A DNA stretch of 64,000 nt, from assembly GCA_009760855.2 (NCBI GenBank), contig WPIO01000043.1:2947501-3011500 (forward strand), read 5' to 3'. This stretch comes from Cristatella mucedo (lineage: Eukaryota > Bryozoa > Phylactolaemata > Cristatellidae). The translations under genes and the position numbers were made by a program. Numbering within the stretch: position 1 is the first letter of the stretch; every line of letters starts with the position of its first letter. Below, piece after piece: positions 1 through 11,805 of this stretch. The notes beneath the pieces are model-generated. The model was not told the DNA's origin, made no database searches, and saw only the letters and a program-made list of their open reading frames with translations.

Positions 1-148
1 CGCGGCGGCGACGGCGGCTGCTCCAGCGGACATCTCAGCTTCTCAACCAGTTCGCGCTTGACTGAAGAAATTAGCTTCTTCCACCTTTTTATGGGACCAC
101 GCTGGGCAATAAAGATGACGCCAAAGGGACGCGCGACACCAGTGACGT

Positions 149-300
149 TATAATAATAATAATAATATTGCACTTGATAAAGCGCCCTCAGAGAACTTAA
201 TCTCTTTCTAGGCGCTTTACATTTGCTGCAAAGTGATATGCAATTGAATAGTAAGTAAAATCATGCTTGAAAAACAAATAAAAGGAATAATATGGTTAGG
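149..300 (-). mobile_element. LINE-A 3' end fragment
   Basis: ATT tail followed, on this strand, by the CTTGATAAAGCGCCCTCAGA hairpin and the TTTGCTGCAAAG block, as in all LINE-A ends. Confidence 0.85.
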
Positions 301-302
301 AC

Positions 303-1880
303 GTACCGGAGGGAGCAGAGGCATATGTTCCGGGCTCTGGATAACGGGGCACAAAAATGGGTGCCCAATACTGGAACGGGGTCGCCATCCGCGTAGTTCG
401 CCCCCGGGCGCATAAGATCCTGGGAACGCCACTGCTCGACGCTCGGGGCTATGCAAAACGACCTCAATCGACTCATATCGAGGCGGCGATGTAGCCTCGG
501 TCTCGAGCGGTGAGCACTCGTAGCGAGCCTTCTCGTGTGACCGGGCAGCTGCATTTCTCAAGCGACGGGCCCTCCCGGGTCAAAGCGCCACCTGCATTGC
601 GACCGCGGCGCTTCCCGGTCTGCCTGCACGTGTCTTCTGTTTATGCTCGTTTCGTGACATAAGCCAGCAGCAGCAGGCGGTTTGCTGGCACTCATTTGCT
701 TCAGTCGAAATGTGCAGCCGTAAACAAACCGAAGGCAGCTGCCGTCGAAACGAGCGAGAGCGGTTTCCCGGCGAGCGATGAGAGCGGCGAGAGACCCGCG
801 GCGAGGAGCGCGCGGGGCGCGAGCTGCCGCCGCGACGCGATCAAAGCGGCGGCGCCGCCGCGCAGCCGAAGCCGGCGCTCGGGCCGCGCTGCGACAGTGG
901 GCGGCTCGCGTGGCCCACTGTTGGAAGAGGGCCAGCCGGAAGACCCTCCGTGACGTGTTCGAGCGACGCTCGCTAGACCGAATGACGCGAGTCTCGAGCG
1001 TGGCGCCAGCGCTCGGAGTGGCGGCGGAGTCTGGCGCTCGGAGCTGTCTGTCTCGCACTCGGAGGCTAGCAGCGGCCTTGTCGTGTCGCGTTCGCCTGAG
1101 GACTTCGAAAGAACGAGACCGCTGCGCGCCGCCGCCCAGGTAGCTTTGCCCAGAGCGCTCGCTCAGCACGACCGAGGTCGCGGGCTCTAGCCTTGCACAA
1201 ACACATGGAGCGTCTGGTTCTAGATTAAGTTCTCATAGGGCGTCATGCAAACGAATCGTGCATTTTCTTACATCAACAACAACTGCGAACCGAGTGCACA
1301 AGATAGGCGGCCGTGTCGCCTCCGAAAAATCAAGAGGCCGTTCTCGCGGGCTGGGTGCGGAGAAGAATCGTTCAATACCTGCGGGATTGGCTGCCTCGAG
1401 AAAGGCTGGCGACGGTCGAGTCCGTCCTCGACGTCCGACACCGCTGGCTCCTCCAATTTTGTTCTTCCTCGTATGAAAGCACTCGGCGATGTCTCCTTAT
1501 TTCCTTTGAGGACAATCGCGCTCGTCCTGAGCTGCGAAACTCGTTTACGCAAATCTCGCGAAGCGGAGAAATCCCTCAGCTGCTCAGCTGCTGCCCGCTT
1601 GCTTGCTTGGCTGCTACCTTTTCCCAAGTCCTCTGCTGCTACTTCAATTGGTAAGACCGCACTCCGAATTTGCGAGATGCTCTTTGCGTCTCACTGAGAG
1701 GGGAATGTCTTGTGGCTACTCGTCCGAGTTTTGGCCCAGAGAGACGAGGTTGACTCCTTGCACTTCACGGCCGCGCGTTTTAGCCCAGAAGTAGTCAATA
1801 CTTTATCGACAGCTGCGTGTCACAAAAGGTCCGTGCGTTTCTCTTTCTGCTGCATTATGAACGATTCTGTCGAATCTGCG
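303..1880. other. GC-rich region with overlapping open frames, no gene recognised
   Basis: CpG-rich between ~560 and 1150, with open frames on both strands. Two competing frames at 1268-1654 look mildly codon-like: + reads WVRRRIVQYLRDWLPRERLA, - reads KLEEPAVSDVEDGLDRRQP, and the latter ends at a possible donor CAG|GTATTG. They cannot both be real and neither is recognised. Possibly a promoter/CpG island or the edge of a gene. Confidence 0.3.
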
Positions 1881-1887
1881 GGTTCTT

Positions 1888-2118
1888 TACCGCTGCATGC
1901 TGCCGCTAACATAACGTTTACACTTGCATGCTGACTCTGCGCATGTGTCACCCCTAACCATGCTATTCTTGCTTGTTTATCGCGCACGCTACCACTCACC
2001 TTTCGATCGCGTTTCCTTTGCAGCAAATGTAAAGCACCTGGAAAGAGATGGCCGTCAGAGAGTTCTCTGAGGGCGCTTTATCAAATGCATTATTACTATT
2101 ACTATTATTACTACTTTC
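1888..2118 (+). mobile_element. LINE-A 3' end fragment
   Basis: Contains TTTGCAGCAAATGTAAAGC, the 3' hairpin (with a short insertion) and an ATT/ACT tail at ~2088-2113. Confidence 0.85.
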
Positions 2119-2440
2119 CACACCTGTGCGCCATCGTTATGCCCAAGCATTTTAGCTTGCGATAAGCTCTTCGCAGCGTTTGCCCCTCCTCCTCACTTAG
2201 CGCCCCCTCAGTAGCCTTGGCTTCGCAGGAGGGAGACTCAGCCACGCTGACCACATTATATTCGCCTACTTACGTGCGCGTAGACGCAATCGCACATTAT
2301 AGGGCCGTCGTCAATTTTAAAATTTAAAATTAAAATTAAATTAGAAAATAAAACCGAAGGCCTCACATAGTGTTGCTGGCAGCTGCCTTCTTCTGGCATT
2401 GCGAGCCGGCATTCCTGAACCGGCGACATTCCCGAGCTCA
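2119..2440. other. No gene seen; AT-rich simple run
   Basis: A TTAAAA-type low-complexity run lies at ~2310-2345. Nothing else was recognised. Confidence 0.4.
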
Positions 2441-2665
2441 CAGTGCTGTCGCCAAATGACTCCTAAGAATTATGCTCGAGCCACTCTCCAAGTTCTTATC
2501 GGAAAACGTATCGCACCATTTCGCGTCGGACTCTTTCGCGCCGCGCATCTGCCCACGACGGTCACTCAGCCAAGCTAATTTCCTAAGAAGATCTGAGGGT
2601 CGCCGAGGTCGCGGAGGCTGACCTGGGTGCAGCAACTCAGCTAGGTACGACGAAGAAGAAGAAGA
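2440..2665 (-). mobile_element. Diverged LINE-B fragment
   Basis: Minus strand encodes SYLAELLHPGQPPRPRR, matching the [12 protein letters not shown] block of LINE-B, then diverges. Short TTC run at its start. Confidence 0.6.
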
Positions 2666-3440
2666 AGAGAGAGGAGTCTCGGTGGATCGCAGCATGCATT
2701 TGTCTGGACTTGAGATGAGCAGGCGAATGACGTTCAACGAAGCCCATTCATCGGGCTGTCTGCCTTGCCTAGCCGGCCCGGCTACAGCGGCTTCTTGGGT
2801 CCGACGAAACGACGGTGCGTCGTTGCCGTCGTCTGCTGGACCGGAGGCGCACGCAGCTTCTCCTCCAGCCCGACAGCTGCCTCAATTTGCTTTCACGAAA
2901 GACTAGCCTCGGGGTCGTATTAGGTGCATATTAAAAAGCTGCTTCGCTTTTGTCAGCAGCCGTGCAAAACCGAGATACACTAGTCAATGCTAGCTAGAGC
3001 CAGTGTGCCAGCATGCTCTCTAGCTAGCAACTGTAGCAATCAGACGCCGGTCCTGGCTAAGAATCAAACGCGCTCGCCAGCATGATGGCAGTCATCTGAA
3101 TAAAGCGTGTCGACCGTCATCCGGTCGTCAAAGAAGACAGCCACTTCCAGAGGAAGTGCAATCACCTGGCGATCTCGCTATTCAGAGATCTGACGTCAAC
3201 AAGACAGCCTTTAAAGCTGCTAATGATCGCCGACCGCCGGAGTCGACTCCGAAAGGGTTGAACGATAAGGACGGCGGCGGTGGCACGAGCCATCTGCAAT
3301 AGCTGCCGGCAGGAGACATTTGGCGATAATGGAATTGCAAGTGGTATTTTCCAACAGAGATGTACTTGGTGGGTCTTTGCGTTTCGTCTTTCGTGTTGCA
3401 TCTACCTTCCTCGCTGTGCCTGCTGCTTGCGGGTGCTACC
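2666..3440. other. Unassigned sequence
   Basis: Short overlapping frames on both strands at 3162-3445, none recognised. No repeat family assigned. Confidence 0.3.
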
Positions 3441-3545
3441 GCCAATCATTCGGTCACGCTTCCTATACAGCATCTGTAGAATGCGTAGAGATAGATTCAG
3501 GTCTCTTAAGGCGCTACACAAATGCATTATTATTAGTATTATTAA
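3440..3545 (+). mobile_element. LINE-A 3' end, diverged
   Basis: Weak match to the hairpin (GTAGAGATAGATTCAGGTCTCT) followed by AAATGCATTATTATTAG tail. Confidence 0.6.
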
Positions 3546-3699
3546 CTTACGCGCCTCGGTTGCCAGTTCCTTTCTCGCCATCGAGTGGGGCATACATCAT
3601 CCAAGACTTACGTATTTATCATACGATGCGAACCGAATGCTGGCAGGATGATCGCATCGGATACGAGAAGAGAAGAAGCATAGAAAGAATAGAAGATAA

Positions 3700-3852
3700 T
3701 GTATTATATAACATAATAATAATAATAATGTATATATATATATATATAAGATAATAAAGATATATATATATTAGATAGATATAAGATAATATATAATAAT
3801 ATATATAAGATAATAATATATATAAAATAATATATATATATATATATAAGAT
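3700..3852. repeat. AT-rich low-complexity block
   Basis: Interleaved ATA, TATA and AAGATA units over ~150 bp; able to fold on itself. It forces spurious Tyr/Ile frames on the minus strand. Confidence 0.9.
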
Positions 3853-5360
3853 ATCCATAGAAGATAAGAGAAGCAAATGCAGGCAGGATAAGCACGCCCG
3901 ATTCTGACAGGATTTCTGTTCAAAATGCAATGCATCGTGCCTCACTCACATATGCTCAGGCAGGGTCCGCTGCTAGCGTATTAATTAGTCAATAAGTTAG
4001 TCTGACTCCAGCAAATGCTGTTTATTATTAATCTCGCAAACCGCTGAACTGCTGAACTTCAGCAATCGAAAGTTTAATTCTTCACGTTATTTGAATGCGC
4101 GTCCAGGTGCTGTTCAGAATCCTGTCCGTACACGATTAAGGGCGGCATTAAGTAACGAGAGGTACTAATAAGCGCGGAATGCTGTCGCTACTTACTAATT
4201 AGCGCGGAATGCTGTCGCTACTTACTAATTAGCGAGGAATGCTGTCGACATGGCGGCTTGACCGACTCTTGCAAGCGAGCGGCTAGGCAGGCAGATTAAC
4301 CAATCAAGCGGCTAGGCAGATCAACTAGACTCTAGCGCGCTGACTCTCGCGCAGACTCTGAGCTCCTCGACGCTGCGCTCTCTGCGCTCCTTGAAATGAG
4401 GCTGTCAATATTCAGGGGCCCCAGCCATTATTAAACGCTCGAAATGGACTCGCTCGCACACTTCAAAGCAAGAGATTCTCGAAATACCGGGACAGCTGCG
4501 GCGTACTACTCATTACTCGAGGCTGGCATTCTGTAAAGTACCGCTGAGGCGATTTACGGTAATCGCACGCTCGCCAGTAGCCAATAACTGCTAGCCACTA
4601 CCGCAAAGAGGCTTCAGCAGTTACCAACTTCACCTTTCGTCTACGGAGGAGCTAGAAGCCTCCACTAGCCGGTCGTTAACTTCCCCTTGCCCTTCTCGAT
4701 ATCTCGTCTTTCCGAAGACTTGTCTCCTTACTTGGCACGTTTTCCTTTACTTAAAGTCTCTTTAGGTGCTATCCATAGGAGAGTAACAGCTGAAAGACGC
4801 ACATTTAAATACGTACACAACAGCCAAGCTGTTCGCCACTATGCGACTTTTTAAAGTTACTAGTCAGATGGAATTCTGAGACTTATTAGCATGCTAGGAT
4901 GTAGTCGGCCTACACTGCCGACGGAGATGACATATCTGCAGCACATACAGTACCGCCATACCGACACGACTCCCGGCATATCTGCGACACTCTTTATGTT
5001 ACCGTCTCAATAAGAGGGTCAGATTGAAGGACTATGGTTGGCTGAAGTTTTTGTCAGTGGCCGGGCAAGAAGTATTACCGTCAACATGGGTTTGAACTGG
5101 CGATTACGCTGCCAGAAACGATAACACGAACGACCAACCTGTCAGTACAGCTCACCCTAATGTATAATAAGCAGGTGCAGAGAAACTAGAAGCCGTTTTA
5201 AGAATGCCGGTTGCGTCTACGTTTCCAACTCCATTGCGGTTCACTCGTGCTCACATTGACTCTTGGTCATGCCCCGCGTTCAGTTTTTTCTCTCTATTTA
5301 TCATCTAATTTAGCATCTAATTTATGCACAGGTGTGGCAGACATGTACAAGCATATGTTA
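3853..5360. other. No gene seen; contains a small tandem repeat
   Basis: Moderate-complexity DNA with no open frame of note. The 30-bp repeat at 4171-4248 and a repeated GCGGCTAGGCAG at ~4280 and ~4309 are the only structure noticed. Confidence 0.35.
4171..4248. repeat. 30-bp direct tandem repeat, 2.6 copies
   Basis: Unit begins AGCGCGGAATGCTGTCGCTA. The first two copies (4171-4200, 4201-4230) are identical; the third is partial with one change. Confidence 0.95.
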
Positions 5361-5364
5361 GCAG

Positions 5365-5705
5365 TGGGAAAACCTACCGAGACCTCACAAATTGGAAAGC
5401 CCACCGGTCAAAATCGGCTGTACCGGCATATCTCCCGTCGCGTCTGCACGAAATCGCGGTGGTTTGTTCCAAAGTGACCTTTTATCTGATGACCTTATCA
5501 GCTCCGCAATTCAATTAGGCTACCCTACACCGCTTCTCATCGACCTGCACTGGCTCCCCATCAAGCAGCTTATCAACATCAAGGTTCTGTCGCTCGTAGT
5601 CAGGTGCTGAAGTGGCAAAACAACTTGCAGCTAGGCTTGTCTGTCGTGAGCTTCGCAGCTGCCACATCACACCGATTCTCGCCGACACGCACTGGCTCCT
5701 AATTA
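5365..5705 (+). mobile_element. Rearranged LINE-A fragments
   Basis: Three joined bits of the LINE-A C-terminal coding region in + orientation (GSASISPVESARN region, then LHWLPVKQRIDFK region twice), with deletions between them. Full of stops. Confidence 0.7.
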
Positions 5706-5815
5706 AGTAATAATAATAATAATAATAATACACCTGATAAAGCGCCCTCAGAGAACTCAATCTTTTTCTGGGCGCTTTACATTTGCTGCAAAGGAAACAT
5801 CAACTTCAGGGCTTC
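5706..5815 (-). mobile_element. LINE-A 3' end fragment
   Basis: ATT tail and hairpin in minus orientation, sitting between two + oriented LINE-A pieces. Confidence 0.85.
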
Positions 5816-6275
5816 TATCAGTCACTTTAGGGTTTCTTCATTCTCTGGCTCCAGTCTACCTATCAGAGCAACTCAACAAACGAGGTATCGTGACGTCCGC
5901 TTTTCCGACTACTATAATCGCTTAGCTCTGCGTCGAACTAATCTCAAATCCTTGAGAGATCACGTTTTTAGTTCGTATGCTCTTAAAGCCTAGAAATAAC
6001 TCCCGACAAACGTCACGACTTCACCTGATATGATGGAATTTAAAAAGAAGCTAAAAACGTACATGTTTCTCAAAAAAGTTTGCTGATTTCTTGTGGATTG
6101 TCCTTTAAGTGCTTATGCGTCCTGAAATTGATCATATTGCTGACAAGGTTAGTATGCGTCTGGACACTATGCATGTTACCACTGGCCACGTGGTCGGATC
6201 GTACCTTCTTTACAGCATATCCAAAGTGCCTAGAACGAGATTAAGTTCTCTGAGGGCTCTAAGCTAAATTATTAT
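5816..6275 (+). mobile_element. LINE-A 3' fragment
   Basis: Decayed C-terminal region (AAATCCTTGAGAGATCACG and AAAGCCTAGAAATAACTCCC match the KSFGDRAF and KAWNSLP blocks) through a degraded hairpin and ATTATTATT end. Confidence 0.8.
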
Positions 6276-6284
6276 TACAAAAAG

Positions 6285-6555
6285 TATTATTTTTTGCCTT
6301 CGTCTGGAACTCCGCGAAGCTGCAAGGCTGTGGGTATTAAGTTGGTTTTTTGTATCGAACTCAAAGCCTAAAAGGCTCGCTGTGCCTACGGTAGCCAGCA
6401 GAGTTAATCTCACAGAACAAAGAGAAAACGAGAAGCATAGCTGAGTCGGGCAGGCAAAGAACCGTAGTAGCATAGAAGTAGCAGCGCAGGAAAGCCGGAA
6501 AGGATGTGCCGCTGGCGGCACTAGGAGAGACGATGTCGTCACCTAAGAATTTCGG
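6285..6555 (-). mobile_element. LINE-B 3' fragment
   Basis: Minus strand carries the LINE-B AMLLVFSLFCEINSAGY stretch, matching SAMLPTFSLLRETKSVGY in other copies, with the C-terminal CEIN/ESR region decayed. Confidence 0.75.
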
Positions 6556-7439
6556 ACGTCGCACAGCGCCCTAATGGCAAGGCTTAACGGGTCTGCGCAG
6601 CAGACTCGGACTCGATTCGCGTGTCTCACGTACCGTCCGGCGAATACATCCTACGCTCGCCGCATAAAGGAAGGGCACCAGGAAGGGCTCCCGAGGACAA
6701 GCGTTGCCAGGGCTCGGCATCGAGGCTCACCGATCGCCGCGCCGCGGAGACTGCTACTCGGAAGTGGCGCGAGCATTTAGCGGACTGGGACTCTCGTACA
6801 TCTTGTACGGCAGTGAGCCCTGGTTTCTTTCTAATTGCAGCTTACGTTGCGTCTGCTTGCGCGTCTTACTCTATTCGTTTGCACTCGCATCGGATGGTGT
6901 CACTTGAGCGGTTAGAGGTGACCGAGGTGATCGCGTAGCCACCGCATCATTCGTCATTCGTACATTCGCGGATGACTTGGCTCATCGTCAGCCACTTTTC
7001 TCGAGGCCCCTGTTCCTTAACTACGGTGGCTGACAATCGCAGCAGGTGCTCGCGGTAATTTAGCTAGCGAATGTAAATGCTAGCATCCCTGCTGCCGCGA
7101 GTAGTATCCGTGTTCAACAAATCTAATAAGTACGGTGGAGCAGGAAACCTTGGCTACTCGGATTGCCGCTGAGTGCTCTCGGTCTTGTACAGCCTTGGGC
7201 AGCTGTTTTGCTCAGCTATCTCGACTTGTTTAGCTTCTGCCCAGCTCATTTTGTCCTAGCGAGCCGCAGATGGATTACAGTGAGTTCACATTCTTACTTG
7301 GGGCACAGCCTAGCTAACTTTTCTTGGTGCAAGGGCAAGGTCGGCGGACTTCAGCTCCTCCGCCCACCACCACCATCACCCTACACGCCTACGATCTACT
7401 GCGATCGCATCAGGAATTCACAAACGGCAGAATGAGTTA
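6556..7439. other. Unassigned GC-rich region
   Basis: Several overlapping + frames (6574-6938, 7163-7435), none recognised and none with a convincing coding bias. No transposon match noticed. Confidence 0.3.
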
Positions 7440-7520
7440 CTGTAATAAAATGTAATTCATCTCCGTCTGTAACTCTATAAAGCTACAAAGACTGTATGGG
7501 TATTAAGGGGCACTCGGTGG
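7440..7520 (-). mobile_element. LINE-B 3' terminal scrap
   Basis: Matches only the last ~75 bp of LINE-B: ATCTCCGTCTGTAACTC, then CAAAGACTGTATGGGTATTA. Confidence 0.7.
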
Positions 7521-7547
7521 ATGCTTTTAGCTGTCTTCTCTTCGGGC

Positions 7548-7556
7548 CTAATAGCG

Positions 7557-7601
<45 letters not shown>

Positions 7602-7735
7602 ATTAAGCCTAATAGCGCTACAATAATATATATATATGCATATATAACAGTCTAATAGCGCTATAATAATAACAATACTATTTTAATATATAAATATATA
7701 TTTATATATGTATATATAATAGTCTAATAGCGCTC
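7548..7735. repeat. AT microsatellite with four TAATAGCGCT spacers
   Basis: The 10-mer TAATAGCGCT recurs four times, separated by TA-rich runs of different lengths, including (TA)n at 7558-7598. Confidence 0.9.
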
Positions 7736-7765
7736 CGGCAAACCAGGCTGAAAGAAGATGAAAGA

Positions 7766-8183
7766 GGTTGGCTGATTTAATAGCCTCATTCAAATATTAG
7801 CATACGAGCTTTTATGGCTGTCACTACCGCTTACGGCGGATGATGTAATGTATCTTCTTCTGTAACTCCACAAAGTCATAAAGACCATGTGGGTGTTACG
7901 CAGGAGAGTTTTGTATAGCGCACTCACAGCCTAAGCGGCTTTCGGTACGCATTCGGTAGCCAACAGACTTCGTCTCACGCAACAAAGAGAAAGTGGGAAG
8001 CATAGCAGAGTTAGGAGAGCAGTTGAGGTAGTGAGTAGCATGGAAGTAGCAGCTCAGGACCGCTGGAAAGGATGAGCCATAGTCGGTAGCAGGAGAGTAG
8101 TTGTCGTTTCGTAAAAGAGATAAAGAATTATCCACTGCAGGACTCAAACCTACGACCTGGGTCAAGGAGAACGAGCATTTGCC
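7766..8183 (-). mobile_element. SINE-1 copy split by LINE-B
   Basis: tRNA-derived SINE. The tail half is 7766-7843 and the tRNA-like head half 8115-8183 (CTGCAGGACTCAAACCTACG holds the B-box). The gap is a LINE-B tail. Confidence 0.8.
7844..8114 (-). mobile_element. LINE-B 3' fragment inside SINE-1
   Basis: Well-preserved LINE-B end: TACGCAGGAGAGTTTTGTAT and CTAAGCGGCTTTCGGTACGC blocks, ending with the start of the LRND region. Minus orientation. Confidence 0.9.
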
Positions 8184-8187
8184 GAGC

Positions 8188-8345
8188 TGGTTTGGTCCAG
8201 CGGTTAAGGTGATCGCTCCGACCAAGGTCTTGCTGAGGTCTTGGGCTCGAGCCCTGATCCACATGTGAAGGGCCTGAATAGATGTCAAGTTTTCTTTGGG
8301 GGCGCTATACAAATGAATTATATTTATTTATGTTTGTTTACCACC
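8188..8345 (+). mobile_element. SINE-2 copy (tRNA head, LINE-A-like tail)
   Basis: Head GGTCCAGCGGTTAAGG with B-box GGGCTCGAGCC. The tail GGGCGCTATACAAATGAATT resembles the LINE-A 3' end, and ends in TTTATTTATG-type sequence. Confidence 0.85.
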
Positions 8346-8439
8346 TGGGCTAAGACCCAGTACTCCCTGGGATATGGCCCATAAGAGGTTCAAGTGACTG
8401 TGAAGGATATTTCTCGTTCTTTCACACCCCTTGATCAAT

Positions 8440-11400
8440 TAAAACTGGATGTGGAGTTGCTATTGTCGTGCACTCGAAATTCAACTTCAAGCGATTTGCA
8501 GTACCCTCGAAGCAGTCTTTTGAATCAATTGTCTTGGTCTCACCCGAAAACAAGCTACCGATAGTGGCAGTAGTCCATCGCCCACCAGGTACCAAATCCT
8601 CCTTTATCTCAGATTTCTCCGATCTCATTTCGATTCTGTGTGCAAGAAATCGATCCTTCCTCGTAATGGGTGATTTCAACGTTCACTTTGATAACTTATC
8701 TGACGCTTTCAGCACCGAATTTCGTGCTTTGACTGACTCATTGTCTCTTGTGGCTCATGTGCATGGCCCTATCCACATCAAGGGTCACACACTCGACCAG
8801 ATTTTCTCATATAACTGCACTTTGTCATCACCAATTATTACCAAATCATTCTTATCTGACCACATGCAGATCTATTTCAATCTACAGTGTGTGCCCACAT
8901 CCTCCTCTAAAACAACCTGTGAATCGCGAAACCTCAAGACCCTTGACATCGATGCTGTCCGTGCGAGAATATCTGCTTCGCCTCTGCTGCTCAATCTTCC
9001 CTCCGATCTGTCATCATTAGTAGATAGCTTCAACACGACACTAGCTGACACGCTAGACGAGTTTGCCCCTCTGACAAAGCGCACTGTGCGCCCCGCCCAG
9101 ACGGCCTATGGTTTACCGCAGACATTAAACTAGCCAAGTCTACTAAACGACAGCATGAAAAAGCATACAAAAGATCCGGACAAACTGTCCATCGACAGTC
9201 ATATGAAGACTACTGTAGGTTGTACCAATCGATCCTAGCAAAGACGAAGCCTAGTTTTTATAAAAAAAAATTGTTGAATCACAGATGCACAATCCAAAAA
9301 TGCTGATGTCGGCAATAAACCGTCTCCTCAACCGTTCCCAGATTAGCTCCTTACCGGATGATCCTAATGATAATCTAGCCGATCGCTTCTCTCGATTCTT
9401 TGTGCAGAAGATAGACAAGATCAGGGAATCCATCCCTGCGATGACAACCTCCCCACTAGAATGCTGTTCCTCGGTTCCTGGCTGCACCTCAATATCTGCA
9501 TTTAAGCAGGTCACTAGTGATCTGGTCCTAAAGTTCGTATCTCAATCAAAAAAGACAACAAGTCCTCTAGACTCTATTCCCACTCTCCTGCTCCTACGTT
9601 GCATTGATCTGCTGCTGCCATGCATAACTAACATAATTAATATGTCATTAGCCTCAGGTCATGTGCTAGCACCTTTCAAAAAAGCTGTAGTCAGGCCAGT
9701 TCTAAAGAAAGCTACACTTGACCAAGAGAACTTGAGCAACTACCGCCCAGTTTCCCTTCTACCATTCCTATCAAAGACACTCGAACGGGTCGTGGTGGAC
9801 CAGCTGAACTCGTTTATCGAAACCTCACACCTTGCTAGTAATTTCCAGTCTGGCTTTAGAGCTAATCACTCCACCGAGTCAGCATTGCTTCGGGTATACA
9901 ACGACCTACTTAGGAATGCAGACATGGGTAGAGTGTCTGTGCTTGTTTTGCTTGATCTTTCGGCAGCTTTTGAAACCATCGATCACAAAGTTCTTCTAGA
10001 GCGCCTCTCATCTCGCCTGGGCATCACTGGCACTGCTCTGCAGTGGTTCAGGTCCTATCTCAGTGGGAGACTCCAGAGTATTGACTTGAATGAACAAAGA
10101 TCATCTGAAGTACCTCTGAAATATGGAGTACCTCAGGGCTCAGTGCTAGGTCCGGTTCTTTTCACGGTTTATACTCTGCCTCTTGCTGATGTGATTGCCA
10201 AGCACAATCTAGGCTTTCACTTCTATGCGGATGACACTCAGTTGTACCTTTGCTTTGATCCGTCCCAGCATTCGAGCACCTCAAATTCTCTAAACTCACT
10301 AGCTGCATGCATTGATGACAGTTCTTACGCTGACCCACAAGGCCTGCCACGGCTTGGCTCCTTCGTACCTAGCAGAACTGCTGCATCAGTTTCAGCCTGT
10401 TCGTGCCCTCAGGTCCTGTGTGGACAATAAATTAGCTGTCCCATTCCTCCACTTAAAGACAGTTGGCAACAGAAGCTTTAGCTCTGCAGGTCCTAGACTG
10501 TGGAACTCGCTTCCACAATTCTTACGCAACGACATCTACTCTCCAACTGCCGACTATGGCACATCTTTTTCAGCGGTCCTGAACTGCTACTTCTATGCTA
10601 CTCACTACCTCAACTGCTCTCCTGACTCTGCTATGCTTCCCACTTTCTCTTTGTTGCGTGATACGAAGTCTGATGGCTATCGAATGCGTACCGAAAGCCG
10701 CTTAGGCTGTGAGTGTGCTATACAAAACTCTCCTGCGTAACGCCCACATGGTCTTTATGCCTTTGTGGAGTTACTGACGGAGGTACATTACATCACATCC
10801 GCACTTGGATGGCAGCAAATTTTCTAAAACTTAACGATGATAAAACTAACTTACTAGTTATGCGGAAACCCAGTGTGATCCAGAGATTGGAAAGGCTGAC
10901 TCTCAAAATTGGCTCTGCCAGCATATCTCCTGTCGAATCAGCTCGGAATCTAGGTGTCATATTCCAAAGCGACCTCTCGTTAGACGACCATATCAGCTCC
11001 ACAGTCAAATCCGCCTATTTTCAGCTTCATAGCATTGCTAAAATTCGGGCTTGTTTAGATAAAGATACCACGTCCAAGTTGGTCCGTGCATTCGTAACAT
11101 CCCGTCTCGACTTCTGCAACTCACTGCTTACTGGCCTACCAGCATAATCGATCGGGCGATTTCAGCTGGTGCAAAACTCTGCAGCTAGGCTTGTCTGTCG
11201 TGAGCGTCGCAGTTGCCACATTACTCCACTTCTCGCCGACCTGCACTGGCTACCAGTCAAGCAATGGATTGACTTCAAGGTTTTGGTCGCTCACTTTTAG
11301 TCCCTTCATTCTATGGCTCCAGCCTATTTGTCAGATATACTACCCCATCAGGCCAAGCATCGTACCAACTGCTTTTCGGAATCGAACAGTCTACAAATAC

Positions 11401-11805
11401 CTCATACAAACCTTAAATCCTTTGGAGACCGTGCATTTCGTTCATATGCTCCCAAAGCCTGGAACTCCCTCCCGACCTACGTCAGAACATCCCCTGACCT
11501 GACCACATTTAAAAGGAACCTAAAAACACACCTATTTAGGACAGCATTTAGTGGGTCCCTGTGATTCGTCCTTGATGTGCTTATGCGTGCTTATACTGTG
11601 CATGCTGCCACTAACCACATTTGCATGCTGACCCTGTGCATGTCACCCCTAACCATATTATTTATTTCGTTTGTTTTTCAAGCATGATTTTACTTACCAT
11701 TCATTTGCATTTCACTTTACAGCAAATGTAAAGCGCCTAGAGAGAGATTAAGTTCTCTGAGGGCGCTTTATCAAGTGAATTATTATTATTATTATATTAT
11801 TATCA
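8440..11805 (+). mobile_element. Nearly complete LINE-A (L2/CR1-like) copy, interrupted by LINE-B
   Basis: Non-LTR retrotransposon encoding an APE-type endonuclease and a reverse transcriptase. Endonuclease part at ~8445-9110: GDFNVHFDN (catalytic Asp/Asn motif), HTLDQIF and SDH. Linker ~9110-9290. Reverse transcriptase at ~9285-10318: NYRPVSLLPFLSKTLERVV, FQSGFRANHSTE, LDLSAAFETIDHKVL, GVPQGSVLGPVLF and the FYADDTQLYL catalytic box. At 10319 the frame is broken by a LINE-B insertion; LINE-A resumes at ~10798 (RTWMAANFLKLNDDKTNLLV) and runs to the C-terminal APKAWNSLP...FKRNLKTHLF block, ending ~11564. The 3' end has the conserved hairpin and an ATT tail at ~11780-11805. The copy is truncated inside the endonuclease domain and has frameshifts near 9115 and 9285, so it is dead. 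Confidence 0.9.
10320..10797 (+). mobile_element. LINE-B 3' fragment inserted into LINE-A
   Basis: C-terminal end of the LINE-B protein ([19 protein letters not shown], then [14 protein letters not shown], ending with stop at 10740) and its 3' UTR with the TTTGTGGAGTTAC motif and a TACATTACAT tail. It splits the LINE-A frame between DD and IRTW codons. An obvious target-site duplication is not visible beyond a few bases. Confidence 0.9.

Noticed and set aside
558-1169. 203-codon Arg/Ala-rich frame on the minus strand
   Set aside because: Lies in a CpG-rich block where several frames on both strands are open; composition is that of GC-rich non-coding DNA.
8140-8260. tRNA genes
   Set aside because: The B-box-like stretches here and at other SINE sites belong to SINE heads; no full cloverleaf with acceptor stem was found.
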